From: Pelargonium nanum
Taxonomy: Eukaryota; Streptophyta; Magnoliopsida; Geraniales; Geraniaceae
Assembly: GCA_036897485.1 (NCBI GenBank)
Contig: JAYMTF010001857.1
Location: 1-20,974, forward strand
Reading direction: 5' to 3'
DNA: 20,974 bases
The notes beneath the pieces were generated by a model. The model saw only the letters and a list, made by a program, of their open reading frames with translations, did not search any database and was not told where the DNA came from. Of the stretch, positions 1-9,240 are shown one piece after another (position 1 is the first letter of the stretch; each line of letters starts with the position of its first letter). The position numbers were made by a program, and so were the translations under genes.

Positions 1-347
1 GAAAGTTAAAAAAAACGTCACTTAGTTGTGAATATTTTAGTAACATCACCCTTACACTTTGATATATAATTTTCTAATCTATATTGTGAATTGTGTTTTT
101 TATTGCAAACCAAATCTATCGACTCACAAAAGACAAATGTAGAAAAATCTAATTAAGTGTAGAAAAAACAATGAAATAATAATCTCAACAAAGAAACAAC
201 AAAATTTCAAATCTTTATACCTCCAAATACGTTAATTTCAACGTAACTCTCATGCTCAAAGTATCAAACCAAACAAATATTTACATTTTCACTTTGAATA
301 TGATAATATCATAATCGATTTTTTTATGATCTAATGTTCATTTAACC

Positions 348-518
348 TATAGCCTAAACCGCCAAACCGACCAAACCAAACCGCCCAAAAATGAGTGGTT
401 TGGTTCGGTTTGACCTCAATATTTTTTTATGACGGTCACACTTTTTAGTAAACCGCTAATAGTGGTTTGGTTTGAAAATTAGAAAAAAACCGACCAAACC
501 GACCGCTGACCACCCCTA
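348..518. mobile_element. Short hAT-like non-autonomous element (degenerate)
   Basis: The right end read inward (518 downward) begins TAGGGGTGGTC, typical of plant hAT terminal repeats. The body is made of short repeats of AAACCGACC and GGTTTGGTTCGG in both orientations. The 8 bases before 348 (ATTTAACC) and the 8 after 518 (CTTTCACC) match at 6 of 8 positions, as expected for a decayed 8-bp hAT target duplication. The left terminus TATAGCCT matches the right one only weakly, so the left boundary is uncertain. At 171 bp it cannot encode a transposase. Confidence 0.5.
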
Positions 519-730
519 CTTTCACCTAAGATTGTGAAAATTATTCAACATAGGACAATTAAAAATAGAGTGTCAGGTCATCGGTGAATCAGATTGCTCA
601 CTGCGTCGCCCGATTGCCTGAGTATGTATTAAGTCCTATCGGTTGGATTGGTTCACAATGTGTCAATGTCCCATTCTGATTTCATCCCGATTCCGGATTA
701 ATAATATTAAGTACTTTTTCTTAAGGAAAA

Positions 731-980
731 AAAATACATTACAAATGTCTAAAACCAAAAAAGAATACTTGTGTTATTGAATCAATTGTCACAAAAGCTC
801 ATATACAAGACAAACAAATAACAAGAATTAAAGAATTTAGTAACACCAACTATGAACCAAAAATACATTACAATTGTCTGAAACCAAAAAAGAATACTTG
901 TGCTATTGAATCAAGCTCATATACATATACAAGACAAACAAATAACAAGAATTAAAGAATTTAGTAACACCACCTATGAA
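731..980. repeat. Two-copy direct repeat, offset about 129 bp
   Basis: The copy starting at 731 and the copy starting at 860 share long near-identical stretches: AAAATACATTACAA at the start, then AAAGAATACTTGTG, then CAAGACAAACAAATAACAAG, and TTTAGTAACACCA near the end. The second copy lacks several bases around 905. It lies just beyond the stop codon of the receptor kinase and may be transcribed in its 3' UTR. No terminal inverted repeats are seen, so simple local duplication is the likeliest origin. Confidence 0.8.
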
Positions 981-1065
981 CTATAACCTAAACCCATATC
1001 CATGACAAAAACTGAAACAAAACCTCTTATTGTTGCAATACTGTCTCTATATATATGAGACTTGT

Positions 1066-4000
1066 CTATTCATTTGTTACTGGTACCAGGGCTGTATCAT
1101 CACCAGAATCTGCAACAGCTTGGTCTGGCCTAATCTCCTCCAATTGCTGAATCACTTGCTGAACCGCCGGCCTTGCTTCCGGTGCAGGATCAACACAATG
1201 TAGAGCCAATTTCAATGTGTTGAGCAACTCGTCGCCAATTGTTGGCGTGTCCTTCAAGAGTTCCAAATCGAAAACCTCGTTTGTCCTCTCCTCCTTCACT
1301 ATTGATGCCACCCATTGAGGCAAGTCCTCGCCATTCGGTCCTTCGCTGGGTGATTTTCCTGTCAAGAGCTCCAAAATGATCACCCCGAGGCTGTAAACAT
1401 CGGTCTTTGTGTTGGTCTTCTTGGTTTTGGAAAGCTCTGGGGCGCGATAGCCTAGCGTTCCTGCTGTGGCGATCACGTTAGTGTTGGCTGCAGCAGTCAT
1501 GAGCTTGAAGAGGCCGTAGTCTGCAATGTGAGCATTGGTTTGCTCATCGAGTAGGACATTGCTCGATGTGAGGTTCCCGTGTACCATGTTCTCTTCTGTG
1601 TGGAGGTAGTTTAGGCCTCGCGCAATGCCAATGATTATGTTCATCCTTGTCGGCCAATTGATGCTTGTCTCAGGACCGCGAGCTGCATACAGAAAATTAG
1701 AATTCAAATTTCGAGTTATAAGCAATCAATGCTCATTGCATACAGTTCCAATTTCCTAGAGATATATATTACCCAAATCTTTCGTATCATGAGATCAAGA
1801 TCAAGACATCAAATGGAATGAATCAAGATTCAAGAATCAATACAGACAATTCATATAACTCTATACTGACCATAGATATTCCCATAGCTCATCATATTGC
1901 TCTATTAACATGGAATCAAGAATCATATATATACATCTCATATGTTACTGATCAATTAACATGTATCAAGAATCAATGAAATGCTCATTTCATATAGCTA
2001 TATTAACAGGAAATCAAGAATCAGTACTGACAATTCAATGTAACATCAAGAATCATATATGCATCTCTCATATTTAACTAATCAGCTAACATGTATCAAG
2101 AATCAATGAAATGCTCATTTCATATAGCTCTATTAACAGGAAATCAAGAATCATATATGCATATCTCATATTTAACTAATCAGATAACATGAATCAAGAA
2201 TCAATGAAATGCTCATTTCATATAAATCTAGGGTTTACCAAATCAACTTACCGTGTAGGAAGGATGCAAGACTCCCTTTAGGCATGTAATCAAAGACAAG
2301 AAGCTTCTCTCCCTTGGGTCCCAAGTAATAGGCTCTGAGAGCTAACAGATTTTGGTGCCTAATCTTGCCCAAAGTAGCAGCCTCACTCTCAAACTCTTTC
2401 TGCCCCTTGGTAGTCTTCTCCCTCAACCTCTTGACAGCAACTTGATTGCCATCCTCCAATGTCGCCTTATACGCCGTCCCATAAGTACTCTTCCCCATTA
2501 TCTCCGCCGTGGCGCACAACAGATCATCAGCTGTGAACACAAAAGGCCCTTCAAAGTGAACCAGTTTTCCACCAGCTTCGCCCCCGGATTCAGCTTCAGG
2601 GCCTGAAGCCACCCCCTTCTCCACACTTCCTGAAGCAACCGATCTCTTCCTAGTCTCGCCGCCGCCATTCTTGTCTTTCGAAGCAGCTCTTTTCCCCACC
2701 AGGCAACACAACAAAATGCAGCACAGTAGAAGCAGAACAGCTAGGAGTGCTCCAGCTGCTATGAGGATAATGTCCTTAGTACTGAGCCTGCGGCGGCGGT
2801 GGTGGATGCCCATGGATTGCTCCGGCGAAGGAGCAGGAGGGTTCTCAGGTGGAGGAGAGGAAGGGCATGGTGTGGATGAGCTGAACCCACAAAGCTGAAT
2901 GTTACCAGCAAAAGAGCTTGAATTGAATTTCCTTGCAAGCAGGGAAGGGACAGGTCCAGAGAGATTGTTATAAGAAACATTGAAAGATTCAAGCTTTGTC
3001 AGATCAGCAAGTGAATCTGGAATCTCCCCAGAGAACCCATTTTCTGACAAATCGATTCGGCTAATCCCTGAGATGTTCCCAATAGTAACTGGAATTGGAC
3101 CCTTAAATTGGTTACTCTTTAAATTAAGTACTGACAGGTTCTGTAACCTGTCAAAGCTTTCTGGGATTTCATTTCCAAGAAGATTGCTCTCAAGGTTCAA
3201 GGAAACAAGAGAAGTAAGGTTGGAGAAGCTAGCTGGGAAGGTTCCATTAATAGCATTGTTTGATAAATCAAGTCTCTGAAGCTTCTCTAGGCTTCCCAAT
3301 TCATTGGGTATGGACCCAGAAATCTGGTTATGGCTGAGATCTAGCTCATGCAGCCATTTTAGGTTTCTCAGAGAAACTGGGATTGGGCCAGAGAGAAAAT
3401 TGTGGTCAAGGGTCAAGGTCTGGTAAGAGTTGTTGTTTCTAGCTCCACCCCAAGTATCTGGAATTGGACCAGAGAGGTTGTTGTGGCGAAGATCAAATAT
3501 GGTGAGAGACGAGAAACGAGTGAGACTCGCCGGAATCGGACCCGACAAGGAGTTGAAGCTGAGGTTGAGACGGTACAAGGTTGTGGCATTTGCAAGACTA
3601 GGTGGGATTGGGCCAGAGAGTGTGTTGTTGCTCAAATCAAGAGTTTGGAGAAAAAGACAGTTACCAATTGACGGCGGGATCGAACCGGAGAGGCGATTGT
3701 TGAAGAGGTAGACGCCTCGGAGGTTGGGGAGGAACCGGAGAGAGGTGGGGATGTTTCCGGCGAGGAGGTTGTCGTGGAGGCTGAGCTTCCTCAGAGCTTG
3801 GAGCTGACCGATTTTCTCCGAGATTTTGCCTCCCAGACCTTTCCATGGAAGCTGGATCGCAATGATCTGACCCCGAACGCACTTGATTCCAGCCCATTTT
3901 CCAGAGCAAACACCGAACCCAGAATCGTTCCAGCTTCGCAGCACGCCTTTGAAATCAACCAGGTCGCGCCTGATGGCTCGGAGCGTCTGGTAATCGGCTC

Positions 4001-4139
4001 TGGTGACCATGACGCCATCCCAGGACGAAGCCGAAGCAAAACAGAGCAAGTGGAGAAACAGGAACAGAGAGAGGAGAAACTGAAGCTTCCATTTGTGAAA
4101 ACGCTTGAACTGCTCGAAAATGTAATGGGTATTTTCCAT
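1066..4139 (-). CDS. IMK2: IMK2-like LRR receptor-like kinase, two exons, 834 aa
   Basis: Exon 1 is 4139-2252 and exon 2 is 1682-1066; the intron 2251-1683 has donor CACG|GTAAGT and acceptor TGCAG|CTCGC, joining H629 to A630 in frame. Residues 1-39 carry a signal peptide (leucine-rich core 20-35). An N-terminal LRR cap and LxxLxLxxN repeats run from about 45 to 415, with a Pro-rich linker at 425-442. A transmembrane helix lies at 456-481 after the basic stop HHRRRRL. A cytosolic kinase domain covers about 545-815. The ATP lysine is K570 (VAVK) and the magnesium Asp is D684 (DYG). The HRD position reads H664-G665-N666, so the catalytic Asp is Asn; APE is 710-712. The wording [18 protein letters not shown] and HIADYG closely matches Arabidopsis IMK2 as I remember it. 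The IMK group (LRR III) is linked to meristem signalling as an interactor of a MADS-activated kinase. The protein is probably a plasma-membrane receptor with weak or no phosphotransfer. The ATG at 4139 gives a hydrophilic 18-residue leader before the signal core. Confidence 0.93.
1683..2251 (-). repeat. IMK2-like intron with imperfect tandem repeats
   Basis: The single intron of the receptor kinase (569 bp) is built largely of repeats. The block ATCAAGAATCAATGAAATGC followed by TCATTTCATATA occurs starting near 1964, 2094 and 2192, separated by about 130 and 98 bp. Between copies lie repeated AACAGGAAATCAAGAATCA and CTCATATTTAACTAATCAG units. AATCAAGAATCA recurs through the whole intron. The repeats end close to the donor, so expansion is confined to the intron. 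Confidence 0.85.
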
Positions 4140-4560
4140 GATTCGAAAAGGAAGAAACTTGCAGAGAAATTTGGAAGAAGAAGAAGCTTGCAGAGCACTC
4201 TGTTTTTGCTCTGTTTCTTGAACTTTTTTATTTTGTTTTTGCTTCTCTGCAAGATTAATGAGAGAAAATGAAAGAAAAGGAGCTAAATAAGAGAGAAAGA
4301 GGAGGTGAGGTGAGGTGTGGTCTGCCAGAAGGCACGTGAGGGCAGAGAGAATATAGTTTTTGTGTTGAAGATGATGATAATGAAGTAACGGCTAGTTTTG
4401 GCGATCGGTGGGAGTGTCTAATGTCTTCACTCTGGAACGGTTATGGACATCTTCTTCTCCACCTGACCCTTTTTGGGGTCATTTGCTCCAACGGCTATAT
4501 TTAATTATTTATTAGATTTTACATAAATCTAGTAAACTGTGAGTTTCTCTCTCCGAAGAC
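4140..4560 (-). promoter_or_regulatory. Probable 5' leader and promoter of the IMK2-like gene
   Basis: Read on the minus strand, the stretch before the ATG is CT-rich (complement of the GAGAGAAAGAGGAGG tract near 4290-4310), typical of plant 5' leaders. A perfect G-box core CACGTG lies at 4333-4338, a site for bZIP and bHLH factors. TATA-like sequences on the minus strand occur near 4350 (ACTATATTC) and near 4500 (TTAAATATAG); which one is used cannot be decided by reading. Confidence 0.4.
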
Positions 4561-5865
4561 CATAAAGATGGGCTTTGACTATAAAGGCTACAGTATGGTT
4601 CCAAAAAGTGGGTCATTATGGTACTGACTGACCCATCATCGGCGAGAAAGAGGGTTTCAGGTACGGAACGCAGGAGTGATCATGATTGATGATGAGGCTA
4701 TTTTGGTAAAAAGACATTAGGTTGCAGAATTTATCAAGATAATTGCTAATTAGTGAAAATAGTTCCTATTTATTTTCTGCCTACTACACAACATTTATTT
4801 ACAAGTATGTGCACGACCTTAATTAAGTGGCCCAACAAACATCATAATTCCAAGAATGACCAATAATTAAGACAACATCAAATTCACATTTTTGCTTTTA
4901 GTACTCTCAACAACTCTATAAGATTGCCTTGTAAAACCATTAATCACCCACCCATTTGTAAAGGAATGGAATTGATGAACATAAACTGTTTCACTAGCTC
5001 ATTTAGGATTGCCGTTGCATGACCAATTGACCACAACAATATATGTTATTCATTAATTATGATATAATGTGATGTTTGAACAAGTGTGATTGTTAACGTC
5101 ACAGTGGATTTCGAGTCGGAGGAGTGATCCAGATCGAATGGAAGTCTTTTAGTGCTGGTGCCTTTGGTTTGGCTTTCAGAGACATCCGACTCATCTCGGG
5201 TAGTTTTCTTGGTTTTTTTTTGTTAGTGAGTTTGTAATCTTGCAACTTGAGCGCTTGCTCAGTTTACGATTTTTATGTCAGGCTCTGATAGTTGGATTGG
5301 ACTTCGAATCCCTTTAGTGATTGTCATAAAAAATAAGCTGGGGGTACACATCTTCTCATTTTTCAGCTTATAAGCACACAAAAAAGAGCCAGTTTGACCA
5401 TTAAAAAGTCTTTTATGCCCTTATAGTTTTATGGGATAAAAATAAAGAAAATTCATAACTTTGTTATTTGATATCCGATTTGAGTGATTATTATGTCAAT
5501 TTCGTATAATTTTTCATTAAAAATATGAATGTGTCTTAAAAAAATTAAAATATTAATTAATTATACAAAATTCGAGATTTTCAATTATGCTCTCTTGGAG
5601 AATGATTTGATGCAATAAAATTGTTTTCTATTTGAGCTCAAATAAAAAACAAGTGCCTCCTTGAAAATTAAAATAATTAATTTACCGGTTAATGAAAACA
5701 ATGTACTAAAATAACAGATTATGCAGAATATAACTTTAAAGGCCTGGGTTTGTGTAAAGAGCTCACTTACATAGAGGAGTGATGAAATCTCGATTAGGAG
5801 TAGTCTCAAACTGTAAAACGAACAAGGATAACGTGTGATTTATATATAGAGAAGAAAAAAATTTT

Positions 5866-6036
5866 AACCATGATTTATTGGCTGAGATTCTCACAGCCAA
5901 AAAATTCATTGCAATAAGCTGATGTCACATCATCATTTAACACTCATATTAGCTCCAATGAATTTGTGACTGCCCGAATCCATTTAGTTTGTGTTTTGCT
6001 TAAGAGACTGACTCAATAAATCATGGTTGAGATTCC
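5866..6036. mobile_element. MITE-like element, copy 1
   Basis: A perfect 15-bp inverted repeat brackets the element: AACCATGATTTATTG at 5866-5880 and its reverse complement at 6014-6028. The right arm continues GAGATTCC to about 6036. The inside contains GCTGATGTCACATCATC and TTTAACACTCATAT, both found again in the copy near 16.7 kb, along with related inner parts (ATTTGTG, GACTG). It has no coding capacity. The superfamily cannot be assigned, because target duplications are not clear. Confidence 0.65.
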
Positions 6037-7147
6037 GGCACACTATATAGAAAATTTCTTAGTTTTGGTTTGGCCCCTCAATTTATTGGGCCTTAATCTT
6101 GATAATTGTGCAATTCTTCAACTCTTATTTTAGTGGCCCATGGAAGTTAATTCAGGAATTTTTTCCATATTGTGTTTGGTAGAGGACCTAGAGGTTAATG
6201 GAGTTGTATAGTCAAGTCAAGTCCTTATCTTTGTTCTTCACTTTTGCAGCAAATCCTTTTGCTGTTGCTTATTTCCAGATCCAGTTATTAGAGGCTGCAA
6301 GCAACACAATGCATTCAAATCCCCAGCCAGCTGCTACATACACATGTGAATACATATACATTTACAGACTCAGAGAACCACCTCTTCTATGAACCACCAA
6401 AAGTTTCTAATTCTACATACATGGAGATGAAAAGTTTTAGATCAAGAGAACATAAATCCTTCCAAAATCCATCAATATAATATATAGACATTAAATTTGG
6501 AGAAATTTGTCAATAAAGAATACAGATTTGCATTTATTTCCATGCAGAAAACAGAATAAATAAAAGACCTTGCATGATATATGAAGAATGTAAACCAACC
6601 CCAACCAACTTTCATATTTTGTACCTACAACTCAAACATCTAAAATTCAAGGGCATTTCAGAATTTACCAGACAGACCAACAACATAGACTAATTGGTCA
6701 GATCCACCAACAACCTAACCATATTTGCAAACCCTAAATATTCAGCAATATTCTTGATTTTCTATGAACAATAGACAAATACATAAGGCTACAATATCAA
6801 AAGACCTCATCAAATTCTTAAGCCAACTGATCCACTCACAATGAATAAGGTGTACACAAACACAGTAAGATAAAATGTATAGATTTTAAACTACCACAAC
6901 CAGGATCTCAAATTTCATATTTGTCATGCATATAATTCAAAATCTCATGCAACTCATAGGCATAGCAACAGAATACATATAAAGAACACAAATTCATTAC
7001 ACATTCACCAACTGATCAGTCAACCTTTGGTTGAATACAGAATGCAAAACATAATCAAAAGAACTGAAACCATATCCTAAAGCCTAGAATATATTCAGAA
7101 TGGAACAAGGAATCCACAAAGGAGCTTCATAACACAATTTGCATACA

Positions 7148-7390
7148 ATTCAGTGAGGTACATTTGCACATGATTCAGTAAGGTATATTGTTTAGATCTA
7201 CAACTAATGAAATAAGTTCATTCATGGATTCATTTGATGAAAATAAAACTTGTATAGCCATAAAATTCAGTGATGTATATTTGCATATGATTCAGTAAGG
7301 TATATTGTTTACGTTTACAGATCCACAACTGACGAAATAAGTTCATTCATGGATTCAATTGATGAAAATAAAACTTGTATAGCCATAAAA
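7148..7390. repeat. Direct tandem duplication, about 117 and 125 bp
   Basis: The unit starting ATTCAGTGAGGTACATTTGC at 7148 repeats from 7265 as ATTCAGTGATGTATATTTGC. Both copies contain GATTCAGTAAGGTATATTG, AAATAAGTTCATTCATGGA and AATAAAACTTGTATAGCC. Copy 2 carries a short extra stretch (ACGTTTACAG). A more diverged partial copy with GATGAAATAGGAAACTTC and TATAGCCATA lies at about 7904-7990. The block is non-coding. Confidence 0.8.
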
Positions 7391-8299
7391 TCCATGTAAA
7401 TAACAAATCCAAATACATTTTCCATTAAAATACTGGATCTGTAAACCACCAAAGGATTTCAAACTCTATAATGTTGTGTTTGGGACCTTGGGTACAACAT
7501 TATAGAATATATAAAAGAGAACGTTCGCTACCCCAACAGTGTTTCGTGCTTCATAACTAATTAAAACATCTTAATTAACATCTCAGTTCTCAACATCATA
7601 GCAAAATGAAGCATCCGACCAGCAACAAAGATCCATTACAGACTATCAACCATCAAAGTAACCTTAAGTCAATTCCTAAAAAACACAAGCAGCTATCTCA
7701 AACTGCTGTTTTTGAAATACATATAAACATGGTCCATAGTACTTCCTAAAAGTCAAACAAGAAACTCGTAGGCAACAATGCTAAATAATCAAAAGGCTTG
7801 AAATCAAATCCTAGAAATGATAAGTTCCGAAACTGCATTCTAAAGCCTACAGATCCATCATTATTAAAAAAGGTATATACAAAAACAAAACAGGGTATGC
7901 TGATAACAATTACAGATCTGTAACTAACAATATAGGATCCACTGATGAAATAGGAAACTTCTATAGCCATACATATGATCTGTGTAAGTAACAAGCAAAT
8001 CCAATAACATTTGCATATAAGATCAGTTCAGATCAATCAACACAGGGTTTCGAGTTCAAGGGAAATAGCCGAAAAAGAGCAGAGATCAATTCAAAATGCA
8101 TGAATATGAATTCTATGTATTGTATTTACTTATAGAGATAATTTTCATAGTCACATTTATTGTCTACAGAAACAAATAGAAAACAAAAGAATCGTAAATG
8201 TTCTTCCATGAAACAAAAGATTGTCTGTAAATTGATTACCCCAAACTCCATTTAGCTCGATCCGTCATCCATATCTACGGGAACAAATTTGTTATCCTC

Positions 8300-9001
8300 T
8301 CAGATGCGTGCCTGAACAACAGGAGCAGCCGCAACGGCGGCATTGGAGGCTGTACCGCCGAGGAAGGAGAGGAATCCGGTAGCGGCAGTAGGCTCCTGCT
8401 CGTCGAGGAAGAGATCCTCCGGAGCTCGGAAAGATCCATGGGCGCAGATGAGGGCCAAGCCGACCATGAGAGCAGATATGAGAACAGATCCGACACTGGT
8501 GAGGAAGATGACAAAGACGGTGAGGACGATAAGGACGCCGAGGGTCTCGCGGTCGTTGAAGGTGCGGCCGAAGAGGACGAGAGGCGTGTCGGTGGGGCGG
8601 AAGAGGTAGAGGAAGAGCCAGGAGGCGAGGAGGCCGAGGAGGAGGATGAGGGAAAAGGGGTGAGAAAGGAGAGAGAACGCGAGGATGGCGGCGACGGCGG
8701 ATAGGTAGTTGACGCGGAAGTAGGTGTAGTTCTTGCGCACGCGTAGGGCGGCGTCGGAGACAGATTCCGGCTTTGAGAAGGCGGATCGGTCGACGAGCTC
8801 GGCCCAGGGACGGCGATCGGAGAGGCCGTGGCGGAGGGATTCGGAGAGATGGTTGATGAAGGCGCGGAAGGCCGGAGTCGCGACGGGGACCACGGACTGG
8901 ATGGAGTCAGCGGCGGCGACTGTGGTGGTCGTTGTGGCGGTGGTGGTGGTGGGGCCTTGGTGGGAGGAGAGAGGGAGGATTGGAGGAGCTGTGGACGACA
9001 T
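8300..9001 (-). CDS. PRA1B: PRA1 family protein, B clade, 233 aa, single exon
   Basis: Prenylated Rab acceptor proteins are small membrane proteins of the ER, Golgi and endosomes that bind prenylated Rab GTPases and help them onto membranes during vesicle traffic. The N-terminus (1-40) is low-complexity, with a Thr run at 18-27. The PRA1 domain runs from about 45 to 200, with the plant signature RRPWAELVDRSAFSKPES (63-80) and RVRKNYTYFRVNYL (87-100). Two hydrophobic hairpins follow: 101-116 with 118-135, and 154-169 with 171-187. The acidic segment EDLFLDEQEP (195-204) precedes a small Ala-rich tail. Length and lack of introns fit the PRA1.B clade. The ATG lies directly in front of the conserved layout; no upstream start is in frame nearby. 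The GC-rich coding sequence stands out sharply from AT-rich flanks, as is usual for an intronless plant gene. The exact B paralogue cannot be fixed. Confidence 0.93.
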   Translation of the reverse strand: MSSTAPPILPLSSHQGPTTTTATTTTTVAAADSIQSVVPVATPAFRAFINHLSESLRHGLSDRRPWAELVDRSAFSKPESVSDAALRVRKNYTYFRVNYLSAVAAILAFSLLSHPFSLILLLGLLASWLFLYLFRPTDTPLVLFGRTFNDRETLGVLIVLTVFVIFLTSVGSVLISALMVGLALICAHGSFRAPEDLFLDEQEPTAATGFLSFLGGTASNAAVAAAPVVQARI

Positions 9002-9240
9002 TGTTTTGGATCTGTTCGTGTGGAATTAGGGTTTGGAAATTTGAGATCTGGAAGATATCAATGAAGAAAATGAGAGGAAAATGTTGGAGAGATCATGAGA
9101 TTTGCGTGCTCAAATAATTTGGTGGTGGAGAGAGCGTCGTTTTACAACAACCCTTTTTTCTCTTTTACTTCGTTGTTACGGTTACGCCGACACTCAGCTC
9201 ACAGCGAAAGGTTAAATATATAAAATTATATTTCATTGAA
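9002..9240 (-). promoter_or_regulatory. Probable leader and promoter of the PRA1B gene, with telo-box
   Basis: On the minus strand a telo-box AAACCCTAA lies at 9034-9026, only 25-33 bases before the ATG. Such boxes are common in leaders and promoters of plant housekeeping genes. A TATA-like run, TATATATTTAACC on the minus strand, lies around 9211-9223, about 210 bases upstream of the ATG, which would give a leader of roughly 180 bases. The assignment rests on position and motif only. Confidence 0.4.

Larger units (their letters stand above)
1..1065. other. AT-rich intergenic region downstream of the IMK2-like gene
   Basis: No coding region is supported here. The stretch holds a short hAT-like element at 348-518 and a direct duplication at 731-980, listed separately. 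About 560-700 is less AT-rich and looks like an old repeat fragment that I cannot classify. The last few hundred bases before 1066 probably include the 3' untranslated region of the minus-strand receptor kinase, but I see no single convincing poly(A) signal. Confidence 0.6.
4561..8299. other. Long AT-rich intergenic region without a supported gene
   Basis: Open frames here are short, AT-rich and resemble no family I know. The region contains a MITE-like element (5866-6036) and a duplicated block (7148-7390), listed separately. The sequence at 5100-5290 is less AT-rich than its surroundings, and 5330-5460 has inverted copies of AGCTTAT around GGGGGTACACATC; both may be transposon remnants but are unclassified. 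The part nearest 8299 should include the 3' UTR of the PRA1 gene. Confidence 0.6.

Noticed and set aside
3774..4271. 165-codon plus-strand frame across the 5' end of the IMK2-like gene
   Set aside because: It is antisense to the signal peptide and first LRRs, with no domain and no supporting start context.
8438..8704. Plus-strand frame with a Glu/Gly-rich product
   Set aside because: It lies antisense within the PRA1B gene, and its acidic low-complexity composition is what GC-rich coding DNA yields in another frame.
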